Positions 1-9,178 are shown, counted from the stretch's first letter. The stretch is 64,000 bases of DNA from Alkalicoccobacillus murimartini (GCF_030813245.1 NZ_JAUSUA010000009.1:1-64000), one strand, 5' to 3'. Numbers and translations: made by a program. The notes: a model not told the origin generated them from the letters alone.

Positions 1-29
1 CCCCTGCGAGAGTAGAACGTTGCCGGGCA
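1..29 (+). rRNA. rrf: 5S ribosomal RNA, 3' end only (partial)
   Basis: The first bases, CCCCTGCGAGAGTAGAACGT followed by TGCCGGGCA, match the conserved 3' strand of Firmicute 5S rRNA (the loop E/helix region and the closing helix). The gene begins before the window, so only the last 29 or so bases are seen. A strong terminator follows at once, as expected for the end of an rrn operon. In B. subtilis an rrn operon also lies directly before csfB. RNase M5, which matures 5S rRNA, is encoded later in this window (rnmV). Confidence 0.9.
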
Positions 30-38
30 CCAAAAAAG

Positions 39-84
39 AACCCCTTCATCTGATGGTTGATCCATTGGGTGAAGGGGTTTTTTG
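39..84 (+). terminator. rrn operon terminator
   Basis: An inverted repeat AACCCCTTCA (39-48) and TGAAGGGGTT (70-79), extended inward by further pairs (GATGG/CCATT), is followed by a run of six T. It sits just after the 5S 3' end and is a typical intrinsic terminator. Confidence 0.93.
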
Positions 85-100
85 TGTAGAGATTCGTCGG

Positions 101-342
101 TACCAAGATAAAAAGTTCAATAGCAAGACCAAGGCTAGATAAATCAAGGTGGATCGCACTTATATCAAGAAGAGGAGGGCGACAGCAAGAGAGATGGAGG
201 GCTAACCAAGACCAAGCGGCGATTACCAAGCTCCAGACATCTAAACGAATCCTTACCAAGCTCGACTCCTCTATACCAAGAAAGAACCTGATCATACCAA
301 CCCGCATACCGCTACATCCAGAGAAACTAACAATTTACCAAG
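101..342 (+). repeat. Phased TACCAAG heptamer array 1 (non-coding)
   Basis: Twelve degenerate copies of TACCAAG start at 101, 121, 142, 163, 183, 204, 224, 254, 274, 295, 315 and 336. Steps are 20 or 21 bp, with one of 30 bp, so every copy falls close to a whole number of helical turns (about 10.2 bp per turn). Seen forms include TACCAAG (5 exact), TAGCAAG, TATCAAG, AATCAAG, CAGCAAG, AACCAAG, TACCAAC and CATCCAG (the weakest). Two extra GACCAAG copies at 127 and 210 are out of phase. The 13-14 bp between copies are unrelated to one another. There is no plausible ORF. The stretch from 85 to 461 holds nothing else recognisable. A sister array lies at 25612-25801. Function is unknown. Confidence 0.85.
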
Positions 343-461
343 CGCAACTCTCCCCATTTCGAGAAAAACCTCCCCCCTCATCAAAAATTACGCTCAAACA
401 ATGATTTCATAGGCACATAGACCGGCATCTGCGAATATATGTAAAGGAGAGTCAAAGTAAG

Positions 462-490
462 GTTTGGAAAAAGGATGTATGGGCGATACT
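462..490 (+). promoter_or_regulatory. Sigma-F-like promoter of csfB
   Basis: GTTTG (462-466), a 15 bp spacer, and GGCGATACT (482-490) fit the sigma F pattern GYWTR-N15-GGNRANANT as I recall it. The B. subtilis csfB gene is known to be sigma F-dependent. The same layout occurs before fin (37719) and the small gene at 30906. Confidence 0.65.
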
Positions 491-510
491 GATACAAAGG
501 AGTGAGTCTA

Positions 511-711
511 ATGAAGAAAACAAGTGTCATACATGTTCAGCTAGGCCATACCTGTTTAATCTGTGAAACAAGGAAAACTGAAGGTTATAAGCTTTGTCAT
601 TCATTTGTTTGCGAATCTTGTGAGCGGAAAATTGTAACGACTGATGTGAGAGCGGATGATTACATGATTTTTGTGAACAAAATGCGTGGAATATTGCCTG
701 GACAGTATTAA
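511..711 (+). CDS. csfB: Anti-sigma factor Gin (CsfB)
   Basis: A 66-residue protein matching Gin/CsfB, the small anti-sigma factor that in B. subtilis inhibits sigma G prematurely (and also sigma E) during sporulation. Visible are CxxC pairs at about residues 15/18 and 35/38, which in this family bind zinc. The ATG at 511 is chosen because AAAGGAG lies at 496-502, 8 nt upstream; an in-frame GTG at 502 overlaps that site. A sigma-F-like promoter precedes it, which fits forespore expression. Its place right after an rrn operon matches B. subtilis, but xpaC and yaaN, found there between csfB and yaaO, are absent. Confidence 0.88.
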   Translation: MKKTSVIHVQLGHTCLICETRKTEGYKLCHSFVCESCERKIVTTDVRADDYMIFVNKMRGILPGQY

Positions 712-724
712 GTATAAGAATGAG

Positions 725-755
725 ACAAGCTACGTAGTAAAGGCTTGTTTTTTTT
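725..755 (+). terminator. csfB terminator
   Basis: Six-bp stem ACAAGC (725-730) and GCTTGT (743-748), then eight T. An outer TGAGAC/GTCTCA pair (721-726, 761-766) could extend it. It separates csfB from yaaO. Confidence 0.6.
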
Positions 756-823
756 GTTTAGTCTCAGCTTATCATACGCTAGAATAGGAGAGAGAGTGTA
801 GGAAATGAAAGAAGGAGAGAGAC

Positions 824-2269
824 ATGAAAGACGATATAATAAACGTTCCACTTGTTCGGGCGCTAAAAGAACATATGGAAACAAAGCCCGAGTCATTTCA
901 TGTACCTGGTCACAAAAACGGAAAGATTATTCCGAATGGATTAGATTCCTTCAAAGAGATCTTTCCTTACGATATGACTGAAATTGAAGGATTGGACGAT
1001 CTTCATGATCCATCAGGAGCAATCAAAGAAGCGCAGAGGCTACTAGCAGAATACTATGGCTCATTAAAGAGTTACTTTCTCGTTGGAGGAAGTACTGTTG
1101 GGAACTTAGCTATGGTCTATGCGCTATGTAAGCCTGGAGATGTCGTATTGGTACAACGGAATAGCCACAAATCGATTCTCCATGCTGTTGAATTAGCAGG
1201 GGTAAAAGCAGTTTATTTAACATCAGAGAGGGATGAGGAGTCAGGGCACGTAGTTGGTCTAACGGAGGAGATTTTAACGGAGGCCCTCAACGATTATCCT
1301 CAAGCAACGGCTCTTATCATGACGTATCCTAATTATTATGGTGTCTCGCGCCATCCGGGAAAGATCATTCGTGCAGCTAAGGAAGCTGGATTGCTCGTAT
1401 TAGTTGATGAGGCCCATGGTGCTCACTTTGTGTTAGGTGATCCTTTTCCTGTGTCAACGGTAAACGAAGGCGCTGATATTGTCGTGCAGTCTGCCCATAA
1501 AACTCTACCCGCCTTAACAATGGGCTCGTACCTTCATGTAAGCGAACATCTACATCAAGGTCAACTAGAAGATGTCGAACGGGCCTTATCCATGTTCCAG
1601 TCAAGTAGTCCTTCTTACCTCATTATGGCCTCCTTAGATGCTGCAAGAGGTTATTTAGAGTCTTATACAAATGAATGTCTGACTACGACAATGGTTTCTA
1701 TCCAATTTTTTAAAAAAGGATTAAATGCTATACCTCAATTAGAGGTTGTGGAATGGGACAAAGGTGGGTATCAATACGACCCACTAAAGGTTACAATAAA
1801 ATCAACATCTTCTTTAACTGGCTTTCAACTTCAAGAGCTATTGCATCGAGAGGGAATAGATGCTGAAATGGCTGATGAACGGCACATTCTGCTGGTTATG
1901 GGTTTAGAACCTTTGGACAATTGTGAGGATGTGCTGAAGACATTTACTCGTGTATTAGCTCCTTATGTTAGCAATCACGATGATGCAACTAAAAAAGAGA
2001 AAGTTACAGTGCCATCTTCGTCTTCTGAAGAATATAATAAGAATATACATAGCTTAAAAAAAGAACGGGTTCCTTTTAAAGAAGCGGAGGGTAGAGTGTC
2101 AGCTGAGGCTGTCACTCCATATCCTCCTGGCATCCCACTTCTGTACCCTGGTCAGAGGATTAGTAAAGAAGTGCTTCAACAAATAGAGCATCTACAGCAA
2201 GCGGGTGCTAGATTTCAGGGAACAGATGTAGTGAAAATAGGGATCTATGTGGTGAATTTGGAGGATTAA
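824..2269 (+). CDS. yaaO: Orn/Lys/Arg decarboxylase-family PLP enzyme YaaO
   Basis: A 481-residue fold-type I pyridoxal-phosphate enzyme of the short Orn/Lys/Arg decarboxylase group (YaaO/SpeA type). Visible are the N-terminal SFHVPGHK motif, the DEAHGAH motif near residues 195-201 (cofactor contacts) and SAHKT with the Schiff-base lysine at about 226. The C-terminal third is the decarboxylase C-terminal domain. The B. subtilis paralogue SpeA is an arginine decarboxylase for polyamine synthesis, whereas the substrate of YaaO is not established, so substrate is not claimed here. GAAGGAGAG precedes the ATG. tmk starts 2 nt after its stop, so the two are probably co-transcribed. Confidence 0.88.
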   Translation: MKDDIINVPLVRALKEHMETKPESFHVPGHKNGKIIPNGLDSFKEIFPYDMTEIEGLDDLHDPSGAIKEAQRLLAEYYGSLKSYFLVGGSTVGNLAMVYALCKPGDVVLVQRNSHKSILHAVELAGVKAVYLTSERDEESGHVVGLTEEILTEALNDYPQATALIMTYPNYYGVSRHPGKIIRAAKEAGLLVLVDEAHGAHFVLGDPFPVSTVNEGADIVVQSAHKTLPALTMGSYLHVSEHLHQGQLEDVERALSMFQSSSPSYLIMASLDAARGYLESYTNECLTTTMVSIQFFKKGLNAIPQLEVVEWDKGGYQYDPLKVTIKSTSSLTGFQLQELLHREGIDAEMADERHILLVMGLEPLDNCEDVLKTFTRVLAPYVSNHDDATKKEKVTVPSSSSEEYNKNIHSLKKERVPFKEAEGRVSAEAVTPYPPGIPLLYPGQRISKEVLQQIEHLQQAGARFQGTDVVKIGIYVVNLED

Positions 2270-2270
2270 T

Positions 2271-2912
2271 ATGAATAAAGGGTCATTTATTACATTTGAA
2301 GGTGGAGAAGGAGCAGGAAAAACCACCGTCATCGCGAATGTTGAACAATGGTTTATTAAAGCAGGTCATGATATTTTGCGAACAAGAGAGCCAGGCGGAA
2401 TAACCATTGCAGAAAAGATTCGAACGGTTATCTTGGATGTAGAGCATACAGAGATGGACGGAAGAACGGAAGCTCTTCTCTATGCGGCAGCTAGACGACA
2501 GCATTTAGTTGAGAAGGTTGTACCAGCGATTGAAGCGAATAAGGTTGTTCTGTGTGATCGGTTCATAGATAGCAGCCTAGCTTATCAAGGGTTTGCGAGA
2601 GGATTAGGTATAGATGAAGTTCTATCCATTAATTCATTCGCTATTGATGGACATATGCCAGATCTAACTATCTATTTCGATGTGGATCCGGAAGTTGGTC
2701 TATCTAGAATCCAACGTGACCAAGAACGAGAGTTAAACAGATTAGATCAGGAAAAGCTTGAGTTTCATCACTTAGTAAAAGAAGGGTATCGTCAAGTGAA
2801 GAGTCGCTATCCAGATCGAATTCACACAGTGAACGCGAATGAATCCATTGAAACGGTCACTGAAGAGGTGATTCGTGTGATTCAGTCGCATTTAAGCTAT
2901 AATAGTAATTAA
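2271..2912 (+). CDS. tmk: Thymidylate kinase
   Basis: A 213-residue dTMP kinase that phosphorylates dTMP to dTDP with ATP, an essential step in dTTP supply. The P-loop GGEGAGKTT is at about residues 11-19. The DR(F/Y)-type motif ([13 protein letters not shown]) near 95-107 binds dTMP, and the LID region with paired arginines follows near residue 150. Length is usual for the family. The gene sits in the order yaaO-tmk-darA-holB, as in B. subtilis except that yaaR is missing. Confidence 0.96.
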   Translation: MNKGSFITFEGGEGAGKTTVIANVEQWFIKAGHDILRTREPGGITIAEKIRTVILDVEHTEMDGRTEALLYAAARRQHLVEKVVPAIEANKVVLCDRFIDSSLAYQGFARGLGIDEVLSINSFAIDGHMPDLTIYFDVDPEVGLSRIQRDQERELNRLDQEKLEFHHLVKEGYRQVKSRYPDRIHTVNANESIETVTEEVIRVIQSHLSYNSN

Positions 2913-3260
<348 letters not shown>

Positions 3261-3285
3261 TGGCCAAAAGTAAGGAAGTGTGAAC

Positions 3286-4275
3286 ATGGCAACTTGGAGT
3301 GAGTTACAACATACACAGCCAAGAGTCGTTCCCTTTATTTTAAAAAGTCTTGAGAAGGACCGACTCTCTCACGCGTACATATTTGCCGGAGAGTCTGGTA
3401 CTGGAAAAAGAGAAATAGCTCTTCAGCTAACGAAGAGCTATTTTTGCAGAGAGCGGAATGGGACAGAACCTTGCGGACAGTGTGTGGATTGTAGACGAAT
3501 TGATAAAGGCAATCATCCTGATGTTCATATGATTGTGCCAGACGGAGCATCTATTAAAAAGCACCAGGTTGAATTCCTCCAGAAAGAGTTTACGTATCGT
3601 GGAGTGGAGTCATCCCATAAGATTTATGTGATATCTGAAGCGGACAAAATGACTGCTAGTGCAGCGAATAGTTTGCTAAAGTTTCTAGAAGAACCAGAAT
3701 CACCAACTCTAGCACTATTGTTAACTGAAAGGGAATCAGCCCTGCTACCGACCGTACGTTCGAGAAGTCAGCAATTATCCTTTCATCCGTTATCTAAATC
3801 TGTTTTTAGTGACAAACTTCAGGAAATGGGTATGTCTCGATTGCAATCATTGCTACTTGCAGAAATTACGACAAACTTCGAACACACGAACCATTTAAAT
3901 GAGGGAGATTGGATTGCACAAGCCCGAAGCGTAGTGATACAATTGATGGGAGAGCTTTATCTTAGACCGAATCAGGTTCTGCTCACATTGCAGGATAAGT
4001 GGCTTCCAATATGTAAAGACAAGGAACAGCAGGAAGCTGGTCTTGATATGATACTCTTATGGTTGAGAGACCTTCTATATATACAGACGGGAAAATCAGA
4101 TACACTCGTTTTTCCAGATCAACAAGATCAATACGAACAACTTGCGCTCTCCATTTCACAGCAACAGATAAGTGAACATCTGTCCAGCGTGTTGGAGGCA
4201 AAACGTCATCTGAACGCTAACATGAATTACCAGCTTGTCATGGAGAAGCTGTTGCTCAGCATACAGGGGGTATAG
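3286..4275 (+). CDS. holB: DNA polymerase III subunit delta'
   Basis: A 330-residue clamp-loader subunit that helps load the sliding clamp at primer-template junctions. Seen are an AAA+ P-loop (GESGTGKR, about residues 35-42), a zinc-type cysteine cluster (CRERNG...CGQCVDC, near 51-66), the box ANSLLKFLEEP, and an SRS triad where many delta' proteins have SRC. The ATG at 3286 is preferred over the in-frame GTG at 3280 because AAGGAAG (3272-3278) then lies 7 nt away. ricT begins 3 nt after the stop, so the genes are coupled. Confidence 0.93.
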   Translation: MATWSELQHTQPRVVPFILKSLEKDRLSHAYIFAGESGTGKREIALQLTKSYFCRERNGTEPCGQCVDCRRIDKGNHPDVHMIVPDGASIKKHQVEFLQKEFTYRGVESSHKIYVISEADKMTASAANSLLKFLEEPESPTLALLLTERESALLPTVRSRSQQLSFHPLSKSVFSDKLQEMGMSRLQSLLLAEITTNFEHTNHLNEGDWIAQARSVVIQLMGELYLRPNQVLLTLQDKWLPICKDKEQQEAGLDMILLWLRDLLYIQTGKSDTLVFPDQQDQYEQLALSISQQQISEHLSSVLEAKRHLNANMNYQLVMEKLLLSIQGV

Positions 4276-4278
4276 ACG

Positions 4279-5109
4279 TTGCATCAAGTTGTAGGAGTTC
4301 GCTTCAAAAAAGCGGGCAAAATCTATTACTTCTCACCAGGTGAATTTAGGTTGGATCTAGGTGAGGCAGTAATCGTTGAAACGTCACGAGGAATTGAGTT
4401 TGGGAAAGTAGTCATTGCCGAAAAACAAGTGAATGAAAATGATGTAGTCCTTCCTTTAAAACAGGTTATCCGTTTAGCGACAGCTAAGGATAAACTAACC
4501 GTAACGGAAAATGAGGAGGCAGCACTTCAAGCATTTGAGGTGTGTTCGGAAAAAATTGTGGAACATCAACTAGATATGAAATTGGTTGATGTTGAATATA
4601 CATTTGACCGGAATAAAGTGCTTTTCTATTTCACGGCAGACGGACGCATTGATTTTCGCGAGCTTGTAAAGGATTTGGCAGCTATCTTCCGTACAAGAAT
4701 TGAATTAAGACAAATCGGTGTAAGGGATGAAGCCAAGATGCTTGGTGGAATTGGTCCCTGCGGACGTGTACTTTGTTGTTCTTCTTTTCTTGGAGATTTT
4801 GAACCGGTATCTATTAAGATGGCCAAGGATCAAAACCTCTCATTGAATCCAGCTAAAATTTCAGGTCTATGTGGACGATTAATGTGTTGCTTGAAGTATG
4901 AGAATGACACATATGAGTCTGCAAAGAAGGAACTTCCTGATGTTGGAAGGAACATTACCACTCCAGATGGAAAAGGTAAGGTTATCGGATTGAATCTTTT
5001 AGAGCGCCTTGTACAGGTATCCATGTATGAAGGAGAGGATCAGGTGCTCGAGTTTACGCTGGATGAACTGAACGGAACACGGGCTGTATCAGCTGAATCC
5101 GCAGAATGA
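4279..5109 (+). CDS. ricT: Regulatory iron-sulfur protein RicT (YaaT, PSP1 domain)
   Basis: A 276-residue PSP1-domain protein. In B. subtilis RicT forms a complex with RicA and RicF that carries [4Fe-4S] clusters, affects RNase Y-dependent mRNA processing and supports Spo0A phosphorylation, competence and biofilms. Start is a TTG: the sequence HQVVGVRFKKAGKIYYF right after it aligns with the family N-terminus, and GGGGG lies about 9 nt upstream. Visible cysteine motifs are GPCGRVLCC (about residues 158-166) and SGLCGRLMCC (about 194-203), which fit cluster binding. Confidence 0.93.
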   Translation: MHQVVGVRFKKAGKIYYFSPGEFRLDLGEAVIVETSRGIEFGKVVIAEKQVNENDVVLPLKQVIRLATAKDKLTVTENEEAALQAFEVCSEKIVEHQLDMKLVDVEYTFDRNKVLFYFTADGRIDFRELVKDLAAIFRTRIELRQIGVRDEAKMLGGIGPCGRVLCCSSFLGDFEPVSIKMAKDQNLSLNPAKISGLCGRLMCCLKYENDTYESAKKELPDVGRNITTPDGKGKVIGLNLLERLVQVSMYEGEDQVLEFTLDELNGTRAVSAESAE

Positions 5110-5121
5110 TGGGGTGGAAAC

Positions 5122-5472
5122 GTGGACAAGAAGGCAATCTTTAAGAAGGTTAGCCAGATGGAGGAAGGCATTGGACAGCTTCACCAAGAATTAAGTGGAC
5201 TCAAAGAGCAGTTGGCTTATCTTGTGGAAGAGAACCACTACCTCCAAATAGAGAACAAGAATTTAAGGGAGCGTTTTGATTGGGAGACGCAGCAGAATGA
5301 GGAACAAGCTCCTGCCGAGCACAAAAGTAAACCTACAATTGGAGAGGGGCATGATAACTTAGCCCGTCTTTATCAAGAAGGATTTCATATTTGCAATACG
5401 CATTATGGAAGCTTACGTGCTGATGGAGAAGACTGCTTATTTTGCCTGTCTTTTCTACATCAAAAGAAATAA
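5122..5472 (+). CDS. yabA: Replication initiation control protein YabA
   Basis: A 116-residue YabA. In B. subtilis it negatively controls replication initiation by bridging DnaA and the clamp DnaN. The N-terminal half (about residues 5-60) is a heptad-rich helix for tetramer formation. The C-terminal domain carries the zinc ligands HICNTH and CLFC (about residues 90-110). The start is GTG with a purine-rich GGGGTGG upstream. It lies in an operon with ricT and holB, and a terminator follows. Confidence 0.93.
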   Translation: MDKKAIFKKVSQMEEGIGQLHQELSGLKEQLAYLVEENHYLQIENKNLRERFDWETQQNEEQAPAEHKSKPTIGEGHDNLARLYQEGFHICNTHYGSLRADGEDCLFCLSFLHQKK

Positions 5473-5490
5473 GTATGACTCCACCCGAAG

Positions 5491-5539
5491 AGAAGAGGTC
5501 AACCCGATCAAGCATATTGGGATGGCCTCTTCTTTTTAT
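5491..5539 (+). terminator. Terminator after yabA
   Basis: AGAAGAGG (5491-5498) pairs with CCTCTTCT (5526-5533), with an inner CCC/GGG pairing; T residues follow. It ends the yaaO-yabA unit, although no separate promoter for yabB is obvious, so some read-through is likely. Confidence 0.8.
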
Positions 5540-5562
5540 CATTTTAAGAAGGAGTGCAACAA

Positions 5563-6300
5563 ATGAAGCTGTTAGAAAATGAACGACTAGATTATATTCC
5601 TGGTACACCTTTTTCGATTATCCAGAGTGCCGAGGTCTTTTCTTTCTCAATGGATGCAGTTCTCCTTGGGCGATTTGTTCGCATTCCTATACAGAAGGGC
5701 AAAATAATAGATCTATGCAGTGGGAATGGTATTATTGGCTTAGTCCTGAGTGAAAGAAGCAAGGCTGAGATTACATCTGTTGAACTGCAAGAGCGACTTC
5801 ATGATATGGCCCTGCGTTCGGTTGACTATAATAACAAACAGGAGCAGATTCGCACTGTGAATGCAGATCTAAAAGATATGCCAACATCCATCACTGCAGG
5901 CTCCTTTGATGTGGTAACATGTAACCCGCCATACTTTGAGGCAAATGCACAATCAGATCGAAATCAAAATCATCACTTTACGATTGCACGTCATGAAGTG
6001 TATTGCACGCTTGAGGATGTCATTCGAACGGCAGCCTCACTAGTTAAACAAAAGGGAAAAGTAGCTTTAGTACACCGACCCGAACGATTAACGGATATGA
6101 TTGATCTCATGAGACGCTATCGAATTGAACCTAAACGAATGCAGCTCGTCCAGCCGAATCAAAGCAAAGAAGCTAACATTGTTTTACTTGAGGGGATAAA
6201 AGATGGGAAACCAGGATTGACCTGCCTACCTTCATTAAGCGTATACGGAGATGATGGCGCATATACCGATGCGTTTCGGGAGGTTTATGAAAAAAAATGA
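5563..6300 (+). CDS. yabB: tRNA1(Val) (adenine-N6)-methyltransferase-like protein YabB
   Basis: A 245-residue class I SAM-dependent methyltransferase of the TrmN6 group, which methylates N6 of adenine 37 in tRNA1(Val) in E. coli; the B. subtilis member is TrmN/YabB. The SAM-binding loop DLCSGNGIIGL (about 47-57) and the catalytic NPPY (about 123-126) are visible. The ATG at 5563 is chosen because GAAGGAG lies 8 nt upstream; a GTG at 5554 overlaps that site. It overlaps yazA by 4 nt (ATGA). Confidence 0.9.
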   Translation: MKLLENERLDYIPGTPFSIIQSAEVFSFSMDAVLLGRFVRIPIQKGKIIDLCSGNGIIGLVLSERSKAEITSVELQERLHDMALRSVDYNNKQEQIRTVNADLKDMPTSITAGSFDVVTCNPPYFEANAQSDRNQNHHFTIARHEVYCTLEDVIRTAASLVKQKGKVALVHRPERLTDMIDLMRRYRIEPKRMQLVQPNQSKEANIVLLEGIKDGKPGLTCLPSLSVYGDDGAYTDAFREVYEKK

Positions 6301-6587
6301 CCGAGATTCACTATGTTTATATTATTCAATGTCGAGATCATACTTGGTATACAGGATACACAAACAATTTAACAAAACGACTTGAGATGCATACCGAAGG
6401 CAAAGGGGCAAAATATACCCGTGGAAGAGGCCCATTTCAATTAATCTGGCACGAGGAATTTACGAATAAAACAGAGGCTATGCAGTTGGAATACGCATTA
6501 AAAAGAAGGTCTCGATCTAAGAAAGAAGAATACGTGAGAGAAAGGAAGGGGATGGCAGATGCAACAGCAAATCAGCTATCAGACTGA
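6297..6587 (+). CDS. yazA: GIY-YIG nuclease-superfamily protein YazA
   Basis: A 96-residue single-domain GIY-YIG protein (UPF0213). The hallmark is YVYIIQC...WYTGYTNNLTKRL, where the usual GIY/YIG elements appear as VYI and YTG; the arginine in KRL and a later glutamate (about residue 60) fit the active site. The cellular role is unproven. It overlaps both neighbours: 4 nt with yabB and 29 nt with rsmI, so translation is coupled. Confidence 0.9.
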   Translation: MTEIHYVYIIQCRDHTWYTGYTNNLTKRLEMHTEGKGAKYTRGRGPFQLIWHEEFTNKTEAMQLEYALKRRSRSKKEEYVRERKGMADATANQLSD

Positions 6588-7425
6588 ATCAGGAAAAGGA
6601 GTATTGTACTTAGTGCCGACCCCAATCGGTAACTTGGAGGACATGACTTTTCGTGCCGTACGAATGCTAAAGGAAGCAGATGTTATTGCGGCAGAGGATA
6701 CACGCCAGACTCGCAAGCTATGCAGTCACTTTGATATCCATACGCCGCTTACTCGGTACGATGAGCATACAAAAGATAAGGTTGGTGCGCACCTTATTGA
6801 TCAAATTAAGGAAGGAAAAACACTGGCACTAGTGAGTGATGCAGGTATGCCTGCAATATCTGACCCCGGACAAGAGATTGTGAAGCTCGCTATTTCCGAG
6901 GAAATACCGGTTATTGTTTTGCCTGGAGCTAATGCAGCCTTAACGGCACTTGTTGCATCAGGGTTATCGACAAATCAATTTCATTACTATGGATTTTTAT
7001 CACGGCAGAAAAAGACAAGAAGTCAAGAACTAGAACAGCTATCCGCTATCAATGCTTCTTTAATTTTTTATGAATCACCGCATCGAATTAAAGAAACATT
7101 AGCAGCGATATATGAGGTGTTGGGTAATCGCAAAATGAGTATTGGTCGAGAGCTCACGAAGAAATTTGAAGAGTATCAAAGAGGAACAGTGGAAGAGGCT
7201 TTAACATGGGTAGAGGTCGGCACAATTAAAGGGGAATTTGTTTTGGTTGTGGAAGGTACGACAGAAGAGAAGCAGGTTGAGAAGTGGTGGTCTGAGCTTA
7301 CCATTAATCAGCATGTTGATCACTATATCTCACTGGGTATGGCTTCAAAGGAAGCTATTAAGCAGGTGGCAACAGAAAGAGAAGTACCGAAAAGAGAGAT
7401 CTACCAAACATATCACATTGAATAG
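6559..7425 (+). CDS. rsmI: 16S rRNA (cytidine-2'-O)-methyltransferase RsmI
   Basis: A 288-residue tetrapyrrole-methylase-fold enzyme (YabC/YraL family). E. coli RsmI makes the 2'-O-methyl of C1402 in 16S rRNA using SAM. Seen are the N-terminal VPTPIGNLEDMT, AAEDTRQT and SDAGMPAISDPG motifs and the FYESPHRI block. The ATG at 6559 has GGAAGGGG about 8 nt upstream and lies inside the end of yazA. A terminator follows at 7461. Confidence 0.94.
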   Translation: MQQQISYQTESGKGVLYLVPTPIGNLEDMTFRAVRMLKEADVIAAEDTRQTRKLCSHFDIHTPLTRYDEHTKDKVGAHLIDQIKEGKTLALVSDAGMPAISDPGQEIVKLAISEEIPVIVLPGANAALTALVASGLSTNQFHYYGFLSRQKKTRSQELEQLSAINASLIFYESPHRIKETLAAIYEVLGNRKMSIGRELTKKFEEYQRGTVEEALTWVEVGTIKGEFVLVVEGTTEEKQVEKWWSELTINQHVDHYISLGMASKEAIKQVATEREVPKREIYQTYHIE

Positions 7426-7460
7426 TGAATAGTTTCAGGATCGAGTATGAATAGATTAAA

Positions 7461-7506
7461 AAGCTGATTTTCCCACTATGTAAAAAAGGGGAAATCAGCT
7501 TATTTT
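7461..7506 (+). terminator. Terminator after rsmI
   Basis: Long inverted repeat AAGCTGATTTTCCC (7461-7474) and GGGGAAATCAGCTT (7488-7501), followed by a T-rich stretch. It ends the yabB-yazA-rsmI unit facing abrB. Confidence 0.85.
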
Positions 7507-7532
7507 GTGATAGGATAAGCATTGAATACAAA

Positions 7533-7560
7533 AAAAGACTCCTATAGAAGGAGTCTTAGA
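7533..7560 (-). terminator. abrB terminator
   Basis: Stem AAGACTCC with GGAGTCTT (7536-7557). Read on the minus strand it is followed by a run of seven T (the A run at 7529-7536). It lies directly after the abrB stop and is convergent with the rsmI terminator. Confidence 0.88.
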
Positions 7561-7566
7561 TAAGAA

Positions 7567-7851
7567 TTATTTATTGTTTGTTACATATTCTTGTAGATCT
7601 TTAAGGATATCTTCAGCACCTTGTGGGCTTAGGATGATCTTACCGTTTGCAATAGATAGGTTATCATCAGAAACCTCTCCAGTGATTTGGCAAGTCATGT
7701 TTGGCTTGTATTTCTTAAGAATGATACGCTCGTTATCAACATAGATCTCAAGAGCATCTTTCTCAGCGATGTCCAACGTGCGACGAAGCTCGATTGGAAT
7801 AACTACCCGTCCTAATTCATCAACCTTACGTACAATACCTGTAGATTTCAT
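7567..7851 (-). CDS. abrB: Transition-state regulator AbrB
   Basis: A 94-residue AbrB, the DNA-binding global repressor of transition-phase genes (biofilm, antibiotic and early sporulation functions), itself repressed by Spo0A~P in B. subtilis. The N-terminal swapped-hairpin domain reads MKSTGIVRKVDELGRVVIP and ends near residue 50; the C-terminal multimerisation domain follows. It is related to SpoVT encoded at 41903. Position between rsmI and metS is conserved. GAGGAG precedes the ATG on the minus strand, and a sigma-A-like promoter lies upstream. Confidence 0.96.
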   Translation of the reverse strand: MKSTGIVRKVDELGRVVIPIELRRTLDIAEKDALEIYVDNERIILKKYKPNMTCQITGEVSDDNLSIANGKIILSPQGAEDILKDLQEYVTNNK

Positions 7852-7900
7852 ACTATATATATCTCCTCTCGAGTATAAGAGATCCAGTTCATTCTAGGAA

Positions 7901-7929
7901 ACTATAATCCAAGAATGATAGGAACTCAA
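7901..7929 (-). promoter_or_regulatory. Putative sigma-A promoter of abrB
   Basis: On the minus strand TTGAGT (complement of 7924-7929), 17 bp, and TATAGT (complement of 7901-7906) form a good sigma A site about 50 bp upstream of the abrB start. The rest of 7852-8197 is AT-rich with no ORF; it should also hold the divergent nurA promoter, which I could not place with confidence. Confidence 0.5.
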
Positions 7930-8197
7930 TTTTATTTATTTGCGTCATAATTCGACATTTTTTATCTACACTAAGAATACCAAGGTTTCCAAATCAAGTC
8001 AAATGTTTTTTTAGAAAAAGTTTAGAATTTGTTCTACTTAATGATTGGGAAAATACATAGTATATTTAATTAGAGTAAATAAAAGGATATTATAGATTTA
8101 AGCTTTATGTCATACTAATCTTCTATACCCTGATACAATAGGTGTTAATCATTTTAAGGGGGATGAATAGCTTACTAGTAAAAAGGATGTGTTTTAA

Positions 8198-9154
8198 GTG
8201 GATATCGAACATGATCTAGTGGAGAAATTAAAGAACGTAGGAGAAAAGCTTCGAAATAGCTATAATCAGTCACATACCGGTAACGACACGATTCGACAAA
8301 AACTCCATAAAAGTCAGTCTGTTTTTCGACAAATGCAGCATCTAGAAAAGACGAAATTAAAGGAAATCCTTCGTAATAAAGAGATTGCTGGTGTAGATGG
8401 TTCGGTGAATCAGACAAAAGGAGAGCCACCTCATGTCATTTACTTCTTTCAATCACTAGCAAAAACAACAACGGGGCATGAGGTAAGAAAGTCTGATATA
8501 TATGTACCGCTTTTAGATGATACGAATGATGAGGAAGCCGTTCAACCTCTTAAATGGAGATCACATTTACTAGCGAAACTTGAGTTACAAGCAGCCGTAC
8601 AATTAATAGAAGAAAAAGAGCTCTCTTTCTTATTAATGGATGGCGCTCTCTATCATTATCGAATTGATGCCGAAGAAGATTGGGAGAAACTTCGCCAGCT
8701 AGCGTTAGATAAAGATGTCATGCTTGTTGGTGTATCTGAAGAAATAACGACGGAGAATCTAGTAAAATTGGATGCGTTCTCTGATTATGCAAATAAACCG
8801 TATTGCTATGATCGTGATATGCTGTTTGGTGTACTTGAAAAAGGAGAAAGCATTTATATAGAAGAAATCCAACATAAAGCGGGTTTGCAATCTGTTTGGA
8901 CCCGGTTCGGATTAGCACCCCAGATCACAGGATTTGATATGCTAGAAGAGCAGGCACACCGTCGAGAGGAAATATCAGATTTGCTATTCACCTTAACGCC
9001 TAAAGAAGGTAGGGGCATCCCGCTTTGGCTTGATTATGTCGATCGTGACATTCGAATTACAGATAAATTGGTAGATGGATTACTAGAGCAATATTTAGAT
9101 GCAGACACGCGGCATCGTTACTTTACCCGAAAGCGGAGTGACAGACCGTATTAA
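8198..9154 (+). CDS. nurA: NurA-domain nuclease
   Basis: A 318-residue NurA-family protein. In archaea NurA is a 5'-3' nuclease that works with the HerA translocase to resect DNA ends. The family is suggested by GVDGSV (about residues 66-71, with the metal-binding Asp), the following hydrophobic strands, the SLLMDGALYHY segment (about 146) and a late LWLDYVDRD motif (about 285). Most telling is that the next gene, 24 nt on, is a HerA-like ATPase. Start is GTG with AGGAT 10 nt upstream. This pair is absent between abrB and metS in B. subtilis. Confidence 0.78.
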   Translation: MDIEHDLVEKLKNVGEKLRNSYNQSHTGNDTIRQKLHKSQSVFRQMQHLEKTKLKEILRNKEIAGVDGSVNQTKGEPPHVIYFFQSLAKTTTGHEVRKSDIYVPLLDDTNDEEAVQPLKWRSHLLAKLELQAAVQLIEEKELSFLLMDGALYHYRIDAEEDWEKLRQLALDKDVMLVGVSEEITTENLVKLDAFSDYANKPYCYDRDMLFGVLEKGESIYIEEIQHKAGLQSVWTRFGLAPQITGFDMLEEQAHRREEISDLLFTLTPKEGRGIPLWLDYVDRDIRITDKLVDGLLEQYLDADTRHRYFTRKRSDRPY

Positions 9155-9178
9155 TAGAGACAGTAGGAGATGATTCAG

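Noticed and set aside
101-342. CRISPR array
   Set aside because: Repeats are only 7 bp and degenerate, with 13-14 bp spacers, and no cas genes are in the window.
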